Shown here: positions 7,447 through 13,733 of the stretch, one piece after another
Position numbering within the stretch: position 1 is the first letter of the stretch
Layout: each line of letters starts with the position of its first letter
Source: Candidatus Aminicenantota bacterium
GTDB taxonomy: Bacteria; Acidobacteriota; Aminicenantia; UBA2199
Length of the DNA: 15,834 bases
NCBI GenBank assembly: GCA_026393775.1
Contig: JAPKZM010000301.1
Coordinates: 1-15,834, forward strand
Direction: 5' to 3'
Notes under the pieces: generated by a model
Database searches by the model: none
Seen by the model: only the letters and a program-made list of their open reading frames with translations
Told to the model about the DNA's origin: nothing
Program-made: the position numbers and the translations under genes

Positions 7447-8673
7447 TCACAAATAAATCCTGAACTCCGCGCCATGATCCTCGGTACTTTCCACTTCGAT
7501 CCGGCCCCCCAGCTGCAGCACCATTTTTTTGGTCAGAGCCAACCCGATACCGCTGCCGCTGGCTTTGAATGTCACGAAGGGATCAAAAATATATTTTATG
7601 TGCTCCCTGCGGATCCCGGGCCCGTCGTCCTTAATGGAAAAAACGGTTTTCCCCTTTTGCGTTGTAATGGCGATGTCGATATGACTGGCTCCGGCCTCGG
7701 CCGCATTGCTGACCACGTTGGTGATGATCTGGGTGAGCAGGCTCCTATCCGTGCTGACTTTCATGTTCGGTTCATGATGGTGGCTGATTTCAGGCCGTAC
7801 GGCCATTCCCGCCCAGACGTTCTGCATGTCCACAAAAAATTGCTCCAAATCGACCTCTTCCCGGCGTACCGGCATGACCCGGCTCAAGTTCGAAAAGCGT
7901 TCGATGATTCCCTGCACGCGCTTAATCTCCCGTTTGAGAGAATTGCTGTGAAAAACGGCTTCCTGATTGGCATGGTCGAGCAAGGGTTCCAGCATCTGGT
8001 AGCTGAGGTACAGGGAGTTCAACGGGTTTCGGATTTCATGGTTGATGCCGGCCGTGATCAGGGATATTTCCTGGAATTTTTCCTTTTCTTCCTTCTGTCT
8101 TTGAATTTCCATTTCCTTGCGCAGCATTTGGCGGCTAAAGCCGTAAAGAAAGGCGATGATGATCAGGATGATGGACGCCTGCAACACGGTCAGCAGTAAA
8201 AAATTTTTTTTGGCAGCATTGCGTATTTCGCCGATGGCGGAAAAAAAATAACCGATATGGGCGGTATACGGCTGTCCGGAGCGATCTTTCATGGCGGAGG
8301 CCACTTCAATGATCTCACCCAAGGGCGACGAGAAGGTTTTTACGGCTTGAAATTCGCTGTCAAGCGGCAGATACCCCTCGTATTTGGAGGCGGCGTGCAG
8401 CAAGCTTCCCGAGCGCTTGATCGCCACGTAAACTACCTGGTCGTTGGAGAATATCTCGTCCATGAATCGGATCAGATGGGCCTCTCCTTTATCCAGGAGA
8501 TATACGGAGGCTGTGCCCAGAACTTTCTCGATAGTCCTACCCTCCGATTCGGCCAATTCCAGGGTGCGGGCTTCAACCGCCCGGCGGTTGTTCAAGTTAA
8601 GAAAATAAAAAATTCCAATGCTGAAAATACTTAAGACAAAAAGAATGGCGATGTATTTGACGGTAATCTTCAC
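7447..8673 (-). CDS. Membrane sensor histidine kinase (NtrB/AtoS-like)
   Basis: 408 residues. A membrane helix at about 7-27, an extracytoplasmic sensor of about 130 residues (28-157) and a second helix at about 158-178 are followed by a charged coiled linker (RKEMEIQRQKEEKEKF). The phospho-acceptor is H212 in INHEIRNPLNS. The ATPase motifs are complete: NVVSNAAEA (N box), DDGPGI (G1), FDPF (F box) and GSGIGLAL (G2). I chose GTG 8673 because it makes a GTGA overlap with the previous stop and opens directly on the first helix; GTG 8736 would add 21 Arg-rich residues that overlap the upstream gene. The partner is the response regulator 12 bases downstream. The sensor domain is not one I can name, and its ligand is unknown. 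Confidence 0.94.
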   Translation of the reverse strand: MKITVKYIAILFVLSIFSIGIFYFLNLNNRRAVEARTLELAESEGRTIEKVLGTASVYLLDKGEAHLIRFMDEIFSNDQVVYVAIKRSGSLLHAASKYEGYLPLDSEFQAVKTFSSPLGEIIEVASAMKDRSGQPYTAHIGYFFSAIGEIRNAAKKNFLLLTVLQASIILIIIAFLYGFSRQMLRKEMEIQRQKEEKEKFQEISLITAGINHEIRNPLNSLYLSYQMLEPLLDHANQEAVFHSNSLKREIKRVQGIIERFSNLSRVMPVRREEVDLEQFFVDMQNVWAGMAVRPEISHHHEPNMKVSTDRSLLTQIITNVVSNAAEAGASHIDIAITTQKGKTVFSIKDDGPGIRREHIKYIFDPFVTFKASGSGIGLALTKKMVLQLGGRIEVESTEDHGAEFRIYL

Positions 8674-9110
8674 TGTTTGCCGCGGCCGCCTGAGCCTTTG
8701 CGATTGCCGTGCCTGCCGCCGCCACTCCGGCTCCACAAGGGGAAGCCCTTACTGTCACGCAGGGTAAACCGTTCGCCCTGCAGGGAAATTTCCTGGGCGA
8801 TCAGGTAAGTCGTGCCGGCGGAATTTTCCAGCAGTGAACCGCGAATGTTGATTCTCATGCCCACGGCGATATCGGCAGTAAAAAACCATTGCGGGCAAAC
8901 CTCCACCTGGAACAAGCGCTGGTCTTCGCTTTGGATGGAAAGCATCAGGAATGCCGACTTTTTTCCATAAATCTCTTCAAAATCGATGGCCAGCACCTGG
9001 CCTTGGATATCGATCAGATTTTTTTGATCGAAATAATGGAAAACGGGGGACTGGGCAGTCAGCGAGATGACCCCAAGCACAACGAACAAGCAAGCGGACA
9101 ATTTTTTCAT
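8670..9110 (-). CDS. Secreted OB-fold-like protein with Gly/Arg-rich tail
   Basis: 146 residues. MKKLSACLFVVLGVISLTAQS is a signal peptide. Residues about 32-112 alternate as strands (IDIQGQVLAIDF, AFLMLSIQ, LFQVEVCP, GMRINIRGSLL, TYLIAQEISL) in the pattern of a small OB fold. Residues 116-127 read FTLRDSKGFPLW, followed by a tail of Gly, Arg, Lys, Ser and His (128-146) that looks disordered and strongly basic. I do not recognise a named family. The ATG at 9110 lies 7 bases after the barrel gene's stop and the gene ends in a GTGA overlap with the kinase, so it is translated within the same operon. A further ATG at 9134 would overlap the barrel gene and bury the signal peptide. Confidence 0.82.
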   Translation of the reverse strand: MKKLSACLFVVLGVISLTAQSPVFHYFDQKNLIDIQGQVLAIDFEEIYGKKSAFLMLSIQSEDQRLFQVEVCPQWFFTADIAVGMRINIRGSLLENSAGTTYLIAQEISLQGERFTLRDSKGFPLWSRSGGGRHGNRKGSGGRGKQ

Positions 9111-9117
9111 GTTTATT

Positions 9118-10392
9118 TTAAAACGAATAATCAAGGCCTGCGGAAATTGTATAAAAATTGTAGTGGAAATACAAATCGTTGGAAACGTTTTTACGGTAGC
9201 TTCCGTTGAGGTAGATACCGAAGTCCCCCAAGGATTTTGTCATTTTCATGGTGAGTTGGGAGAGTCTGTCCTCACGGAACGCTTGCGGCAGGATCGGCTC
9301 CCCGTTCATGTCCAGGGCATCCAGCCCGTCATATTGTTTGAAATAGTATGAAAAATCAACAGCGATTTCCATATTTAAAATAGCTTCGGTCTTTAAAGCA
9401 AGGGAAATACGTGTCCCTTGCCAAAAAAAATCCTCATCCATTCGTTGCAATGCCCATTCATCGATGGTCAGCGGGTCAAAGTCTTTCAGGAGGTTACGGT
9501 TTTTCCGATACTGGATCTCGGCGATCAATCCGGTTTTGTAGCCCAATCCTTGGGCAGCCCTGAAAACGATAAAAGGCTGGGGAATGGATAGGTTGACGGT
9601 GGTGGAAACAAGTGGGATCTCCGGTTCAGGCTGCGGATTGGAAGGGTCTGATGGGGTCGGAGGATCGGGTGTCGGCTGTACGGGAACGCCCCGGCGGTAG
9701 CGAATTTTCGTTTCTGATACTGAGGCGGCGGAGGCGTTGATCCCCGACGGGGCTGAAGTTGCGGCGGCAATTTCCGTGACAATATGGGGGAAGAAAAGAT
9801 AGTTCAGGCCCATAGTGAGGCGTAACGTGGTTTGGGTCTTAAAAAAAGCATTCATTTCCAAAAAAGCCGCTGTCCGCCAGTGGTCATAGGAATCTTCCTC
9901 AAGATAATCGCTGTGGCGCAGGTTAAAACCGATTCGGCCGTATATCTGGCTTGAAAAAACATGTTTCAACCCGACAGTCAAGCTTGGAATAGCTGTATTC
10001 AAATAGGACATGTCGCCTTTGAACTGGGTCAGGCTGATGTCCGGTGAAAGGAAAACGGTGCTGCGTTTTGACAGCATTTTATAAAAATTGAAGCCGCCCG
10101 AAATCGACGACTGATTCAGGTAATCGTTGCTCCGGTAAATTTTACTGTCGGCATTCAGGAAAAAATTGAACTGCCGGGAAGCGAGGTTCAATTCCAATCC
10201 CGGGGAAAAAGTGGCGTCGCTGACCGCAGAATAGTCCCAAAAAATATTGTTGGAATAGTTGTAGTCAAGGTAAGGCGTTATGGAGACCTTGTCGGCGGCC
10301 ATGGCTGAAACGGGGAATATGGCCAGTAAAAGGGTCAGGGAGAGCCGCGCTCTCCCCCTGATTTTTGTAAAGGAAATTTTTTCGAACTTCAA
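9118..10392 (-). CDS. Predicted outer-membrane beta-barrel protein
   Basis: 424 residues starting at TTG 10392 in a TTGA overlap with the upstream stop. A signal peptide (LSLTLLLAIFPVSAMA, cut near 32/33) is followed by many alternating amphipathic segments rich in Tyr, Phe, Asn and Ser. The protein ends in aromatic Phe after AGLDYSF, the usual signature of barrel insertion by the BAM complex. Residues 236-260 are a proline-rich stretch that splits the barrel into two halves and should form a loop or linker. I do not recognise a porin or transport family. Its place between two secreted proteins and a two-component system suggests it is a surface partner of them. Confidence 0.85.
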   Translation of the reverse strand: MKFEKISFTKIRGRARLSLTLLLAIFPVSAMAADKVSITPYLDYNYSNNIFWDYSAVSDATFSPGLELNLASRQFNFFLNADSKIYRSNDYLNQSSISGGFNFYKMLSKRSTVFLSPDISLTQFKGDMSYLNTAIPSLTVGLKHVFSSQIYGRIGFNLRHSDYLEEDSYDHWRTAAFLEMNAFFKTQTTLRLTMGLNYLFFPHIVTEIAAATSAPSGINASAASVSETKIRYRRGVPVQPTPDPPTPSDPSNPQPEPEIPLVSTTVNLSIPQPFIVFRAAQGLGYKTGLIAEIQYRKNRNLLKDFDPLTIDEWALQRMDEDFFWQGTRISLALKTEAILNMEIAVDFSYYFKQYDGLDALDMNGEPILPQAFREDRLSQLTMKMTKSLGDFGIYLNGSYRKNVSNDLYFHYNFYTISAGLDYSF

Positions 10393-10826
10393 TGGCGGTT
10401 GCCTGAATTACGTTTGTGCCCCTGGCTGCCATGCGGCCCTGTGTTGTCGCAAACACCGGTATCGTTGCATCCGCCCCAGTTGTTGCTCCAGAGGTAATTG
10501 TAACTGTAATTGAAATTGTTTTCACCGCCGTTGTTCTGGGCATTGGCCGTGTGGTGCTTGTAGCCGTACTTGTTCTTGTAGCCTGTGCTATCTTCGGGGC
10601 GGGTCCAGTCGGGATCCATGCAATTGGGAATGCCATCATTGTCAGCGTCGCGGGCGAGATCATTGATGCCATCGCCGTTCTCATCGATGAAGCCAAAACG
10701 CTGGACCAATTCCTTCTGGGAAATGGTTTGGGCCTGAGCTGAGGATTTCTCTGTTGTGGCGGCAAAAGTCAGGGCCGCGATCCCAAACACTGCCAAAGTC
10801 AGAAAAGTAAATTTGATTTTTTTCAT
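10389..10826 (-). CDS. Secreted calcium-loop (thrombospondin type 3-like) protein
   Basis: 145 residues, first gene of the operon. ATG 10826 is chosen because AAAGGAGG (10839-10832) precedes it and the frame opens on a signal peptide (MKKIKFTFLTLAVFGIAALTFA). After a Gln/Ser/Thr linker come two adjoining calcium-type loops: DENGDGIND (48-56) and DADNDGIPN (60-68), followed by CMDPDW. The rest is rich in Asn, Gly, Tyr and His and carries GGCNDTGVCDNTGPHG (118-133), then a basic His/Arg end. Three cysteines (69, 120, 126) are available after export. Calcium binding is inferred from the loop pattern; the role is unknown. It overlaps the barrel gene by 4 bases. Confidence 0.85.
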   Translation of the reverse strand: MKKIKFTFLTLAVFGIAALTFAATTEKSSAQAQTISQKELVQRFGFIDENGDGINDLARDADNDGIPNCMDPDWTRPEDSTGYKNKYGYKHHTANAQNNGGENNFNYSYNYLWSNNWGGCNDTGVCDNTGPHGSQGHKRNSGNRH

Positions 10827-10831
10827 ATCAG

Positions 10832-10855
10832 CCTCCTTTGCTGTTTTCAGCAAAG
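10832..10855 (-). promoter_or_regulatory. Hairpin overlapping the ribosome binding site
   Basis: On the minus strand CTTTGCTG-AAAA-CAGCAAAG (10855-10836) is a perfect 8-bp stem-loop. Its last four bases are the first half of the Shine-Dalgarno AAAGGAGG (10839-10832). A transcript starting at the sigma-54 position (about 10849) would lack most of the 5' arm and leave the site free; a longer transcript could fold and partly mask it. Confidence 0.5.
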
Positions 10856-10859
10856 ATGA

Positions 10860-10876
10860 AGCAATTAACGTGCCAA
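10860..10876 (-). promoter_or_regulatory. Sigma-54 (-24/-12) promoter of the five-gene envelope operon
   Basis: The minus strand reads TTGGCACGTTAATTGCT. TGGCACG (10875-10869), four bases, then TTGC (10864-10861) matches the sigma-54 consensus, with GG and GC exactly 10 bases apart. Transcription should start near 10849, giving a leader of about 23 bases that carries AAAGGAGG before ATG 10826. The operon's last gene encodes the kind of activator this promoter needs. Confidence 0.88.
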
Positions 10877-10902
10877 GTTGAAAAATGAGTGCAGACAGTG
10901 CT

Positions 10903-10953
10903 TTGCGGCTGATCGCAACAATTTTTTTCGCAAGTTTCCACTTTTTTTCGCAA
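10903..10953 (-). promoter_or_regulatory. Candidate activator-binding sites: TTGCG repeats with A-tracts
   Basis: On the minus strand TTGCGAAAAAAA occurs twice exactly 20 bases apart (10953-10942 and 10933-10922). A third TTGCG at 10918 is the arm of a dyad TTGCG-N6-CGCAA (10918-10903). They lie about 54 to 104 bases upstream of the predicted sigma-54 start, a reasonable place for an enhancer-type site. The two A7 runs, two helical turns apart, would bend the DNA. Binding by the operon's own regulator is inference. Confidence 0.5.
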
Positions 10954-11002
10954 ATTTTCGCGACAAAAATACTTATTCTTGGACATGATGTCTTCCTGAA
11001 TA

Positions 11003-11030
11003 ATTATAGGATTTCTATAAATTTTTACAA
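11003..11030 (-). promoter_or_regulatory. Possible second, sigma-70-type promoter of the envelope operon
   Basis: On the minus strand TTGTAA (11030-11025), 16 bases, TATAAT (11008-11003). It would give a long leader of about 170 bases running through the TTGCG repeats and the sigma-54 promoter. The -10 lies inside an AT-rich inverted repeat, TTATAG-N5-CTATAA (11004-11020). The surrounding AT-rich DNA makes chance matches likely. Confidence 0.3.
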
Positions 11031-11076
11031 TAAAAAAGAAAACTGTTCTTCACAGATACTGACCCGATCGCAGAGC

Positions 11077-11556
11077 TTACGGTCCGGGGAGGCCGGCGAA
11101 CTCCTGGGTGACATAGTACCTGTTCCCGCTCAGCTCGATGCCGATGCCCAGGTCGGTAAAGTCCTTGAAGAGAATGTTTTCACGATGCCCCGGACTGGTC
11201 AGCATCTTTTCGTGGAAGAGGCGCATGAGGAAGGTGTCGCCGACGGCCAGGTTTTCGCCGATGCTGAAGAAATGCAATCCGGCGTTGCTGGCCCTGACGG
11301 CCAATCTGTCGTAGCCGGGGAAATCATGGGCCAAGCGCCTCTGCTGGGCCATTTTTTTACTGTGGGCCCGGGCGATGGAACGCAGCAGAGGGTTTAAGCG
11401 CAGCTCGGGCAGTCCCTGTTTACTCCTCTCCTGGTTGACCAGGTAAAACAGTTTGTCCTCCAACTGTTCCGGGCTGAGCCCCAGTTCTTCCATTGTCTGC
11501 GCGGCCAGGGCCAGAAATGCCAGAACCAGGGCCAGGGCAGGTATTTTACGCGCCAT
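11077..11556 (-). CDS. Secreted CAP-domain (SCP/YkwD-like) protein
   Basis: 159 residues with a signal peptide (about 1-20) and then one CAP domain. LVNQERSKQGLPELRLNP (39-56) is the first family helix and strand. It is followed by H65 and H76, SIGENLA (98-104) with E101, SPGHRENIL (121-129) with H124, and GIGI plus YYVTQEF near the end, so the cavity His/Glu residues are present. Bacterial members are exported and their biochemical role is mostly unsettled. It lies 250 bases upstream of the sigma-54 operon on the same strand and has its own promoter, probably giving a leaderless mRNA. It is divergent to the SH3b gene. Confidence 0.92.
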   Translation of the reverse strand: MARKIPALALVLAFLALAAQTMEELGLSPEQLEDKLFYLVNQERSKQGLPELRLNPLLRSIARAHSKKMAQQRRLAHDFPGYDRLAVRASNAGLHFFSIGENLAVGDTFLMRLFHEKMLTSPGHRENILFKDFTDLGIGIELSGNRYYVTQEFAGLPGP

Positions 11557-11562
11557 GGTAAA

Positions 11563-11591
11563 ATTCTATTGATTTTTACCGCTATAGTCAA
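11563..11591 (-). promoter_or_regulatory. Promoter of the CAP-domain gene, leaderless spacing
   Basis: On the minus strand TTGACT (11591-11586), 17 bases, TAGAAT (11568-11563), both 5 of 6 to consensus. Only six bases (TTTACC) separate the -10 from the ATG at 11556, so transcription should start at or next to the start codon. No Shine-Dalgarno can fit. Confidence 0.6.
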
Positions 11592-11607
11592 AAAGATCAG
11601 GGTGAAC

Positions 11608-11636
11608 TTGCAATCCCGGTCCGATTTGCATATAAT
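11608..11636 (+). promoter_or_regulatory. Sigma-70-type promoter of the SH3b-M48-cyclase operon
   Basis: TTGCAA (11608-11613), 17 bases, perfect TATAAT (11631-11636). The start of transcription would be near 11643, leaving a leader of about 11 bases containing AAAGGA before ATG 11654. Confidence 0.7.
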
Positions 11637-11653
11637 GCATTCGAGGCAAAGGA

Positions 11654-12106
11654 ATGAAGAAAAAAGCATGTCTGTTGGCCTTCCTGGCCATGACCGCGCT
11701 GCTGCTGGCCGGAAAAGTCCTGGTCGTCCAGGTGTTGCATGCGCAGCTTATGGCCAAGCCCGATTTCCTCTCCAGTAACCTGGCTACCATCCAGAAAGGG
11801 GCCTGCCTGGAGATAATCGAAGCGAAGGGGAGCTGGTTTTTGGTGAAGAACGCCGACGGCCTGAAAGGCTATGTCCACGGATCGGCGCTCGCGGGAAGGG
11901 GGATCAGCTTGAGCGGCATCGCCCCTGGTAAAAAAGGGGCCAGCGAAGAGGAATTGGCCCTGGCCGCCAAGGGTTTCAACGAAGGCAACGAACGAAAGTT
12001 ACGCGGCAGCCGGGAATACGATTTCAGCGCAGTCGATTGGGTCATGGCCCAAGCCGTGGCCAATCCGGACGTGGGCGATTTCGTCAGGGAGGGCAAACTC
12101 AAATGA
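11654..12106 (+). CDS. Exported or membrane-anchored SH3b-domain protein
   Basis: 150 residues. MKKKACLLAFLAMTALLLAGKVLVVQ is a signal peptide or membrane anchor. Residues about 34-83 (DFLSSNLATIQKGACLEIIE, then GSWFLVKNADGLKGYVHGSAL) are a bacterial SH3 domain, with the typical turn before KGYVH. Such domains bind peptidoglycan or peptides in the envelope. The remaining 65 residues are helical and charged and have no recognised motif. It ends in an ATGA overlap with the metalloprotease gene, so the two are translationally coupled and probably work together in the envelope. Confidence 0.85.
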   Translation: MKKKACLLAFLAMTALLLAGKVLVVQVLHAQLMAKPDFLSSNLATIQKGACLEIIEAKGSWFLVKNADGLKGYVHGSALAGRGISLSGIAPGKKGASEEELALAAKGFNEGNERKLRGSREYDFSAVDWVMAQAVANPDVGDFVREGKLK

Positions 12107-12933
12107 AAAAACTGCTCCAGCTGCTTTGCCTTTGCCAATTTCTGGCGGCGATCAAAATACCTATCACGTTGGGCCAGCTGAACAAAGCCAAGAAGGGCGT
12201 GGAACTGGTCGCCGGGACCACGCACACGATCAACGAGGAAGAAGAATATTATATCGGCCGGGCCGTCGCGGCCAATATCCTGTCCCAGTACCCGCTGTGG
12301 AAAAACCAGACGCTATGCCGCTACCTGAACCTGATCGGCAAGGCGCTGGTGCTGAAGTCGGAGCGGCCTGAAATTTTCGCCGGCTACCATTTCGCCGTCC
12401 TGGACAGCCGGGAAGCCAACGCGTTTTCGGCTCCGGGCGGCATCATTTTCATCAGCCGCGGCATCATCGACATGGCCGGGAACGAGGACGAAATCGCCGC
12501 CATCCTGGCCCACGAGATCCGGCATGTCGTGAACAAGGACCCCTTGAAAGCGATCAAATCGCAACGGATGAAAACCCTGGGCACCTTCGCGGCCGGCGAG
12601 GCCATCGGCTCGGGCAGCGAAGTACTCAATATATTCAAGGATTCCGTTCTGGATATCAGCGGCACGCTGCTGCAAAAAGGGTATTCGCGCGGCCAAGAAA
12701 AGGATGCCGATCTGCAGGCCATGGACCTGCTGGCCGCGGCCGGCTACAACCCGGCGGCGCTATTGACCATACTCGAAAAATGCCGGGGCATCGAGAAAAA
12801 AAAGACCAAGGCTTTTTCGGCCCATCCAGCCGCGGCCAAGCGCGTCGCCTACGTGGAAGAGGCCCTGGGAAAAGCTCCCGCCATTGACATGAGCGTCCGC
12901 AACGCCCGTTTCAGCAAAAGCGTTTCCCGTTAA
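12103..12933 (+). CDS. M48-family zinc metalloprotease (Ste24/BepA-like)
   Basis: 276 residues. A short hydrophobic N-terminus (LLQLLCLCQFLAAIKIPI) probably exports or anchors it. YYIGRAVAANIL and VLDSREANAFSAPGGIIFISRGII are the conserved pre-catalytic segments. The zinc site is HEIRH (H137, E138, H141), with the third ligand E199 in GQEKDADLQAMDLL and the conserved D203. HPAAAKRV near the C-terminus is the usual family end motif. Relatives such as BepA/LoiP act in periplasmic quality control of outer-membrane proteins. The start is ATG 12103 in an ATGA overlap; an open frame back to 12037 lies inside the SH3b gene. Confidence 0.94.
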   Translation: MKKLLQLLCLCQFLAAIKIPITLGQLNKAKKGVELVAGTTHTINEEEEYYIGRAVAANILSQYPLWKNQTLCRYLNLIGKALVLKSERPEIFAGYHFAVLDSREANAFSAPGGIIFISRGIIDMAGNEDEIAAILAHEIRHVVNKDPLKAIKSQRMKTLGTFAAGEAIGSGSEVLNIFKDSVLDISGTLLQKGYSRGQEKDADLQAMDLLAAAGYNPAALLTILEKCRGIEKKKTKAFSAHPAAAKRVAYVEEALGKAPAIDMSVRNARFSKSVSR

Positions 12934-12935
12934 AA

Positions 12936-13733
12936 TTGCGCCGCTATCTGCTTTCGACCGCGCTGCTTTTCATCATCACGATCAGCCTGGGGCACATCAT
13001 CGCCCCGCCGTTTGAAAAAAAAATCTATGATCAGAAAATCCGCATTTTCAGCCGGCGTATCGATGCGCCGGTCATACTGGTTGAAATCGACCAGGAAAGT
13101 CTTGATTTTTACAGCAGCAATAAATTCAATATTCCCTGGCCCTGGCCGCGCAGTCTATATGCCAAGGCCATCGATTTTCTGGCCGCGGCCGGAGTCAAAG
13201 CCGTCGCCTTGGACATGGTTTTCAGCGAAGCAAGTCCCTATGGCGGTGAAGATGAACTGCTGGCCGCGGCCGTTAAAAGGGCCAACCTTGTCTTCATCCC
13301 GTTGTTTTTTTCCGACAATGACACCGCGGCGATTGATTTAGCCAGGTTCGCCTTGCAGGCAGATCCCGGCTTTTCCCGGTTGCCGGTCAAAAAAGGGACA
13401 AAATCGCTTCCGTTGCCGCAGCTGCTCGCGGCTCTGCGCGGGGGCGGTAATGTCGCTGAAAATCCGGATCAAGACGGTATTTATCGCCGCCTGCATCATT
13501 TTATCCGCCTCGCTGACCGTGTATACCCATCCTTTTCTCTGGCCCTGGCCTTGTTTGTCGATCCAAAACTGAAAACAACACAAATTCCGTTCGCTGACGA
13601 TGGCGGACTGAACCTGAAATTTTACTCACGGGGCTTTCAGGATCAAGTCAATTTTTTTACAGGTTCTGGCCGCGCTGGCGATGATTCTGCTGGCATTGGC
13701 CGCAAATTTATTGTTGTTCAAATCGGGCTTTGA
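12936..13733 (+). pseudogene. CHASE2 sensor portion of a split adenylate cyclase gene
   Basis: Starts at TTG two bases after the protease stop. A membrane helix (about 5-23) leads into a CHASE2 extracytoplasmic sensor: YDQKIRIFSRRIDAPVILVEID, WPWPRSLYAKAIDFL, KAVALDMVFSE and NPDQDGIYRRLHHFIRL are typical. The homologous part stops near residue 230 (LNLKFY); the last 30 or so residues are out-of-frame and end at 13733. The final third of a usual CHASE2 domain, and the first of the following membrane helices, seem to be absent. The C-terminal cyclase continues in the +1 frame (13681). A T7 run at 13652-13658 sits at the junction, and removing one T would fuse both parts into 582 residues. Confidence 0.75.

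Noticed and set aside
8674..8736. Upstream GTG start for the histidine kinase at 8736
   Set aside because: It would overlap the previous gene by 67 bases and add an Arg-rich stretch; GTG 8673 gives a clean GTGA overlap and begins at the membrane helix.
11040..11076. Terminator for the CAP-domain gene
   Set aside because: A 4-bp stem (CTGT/ACAG) before a T-rich run on the minus strand is too weak to call.
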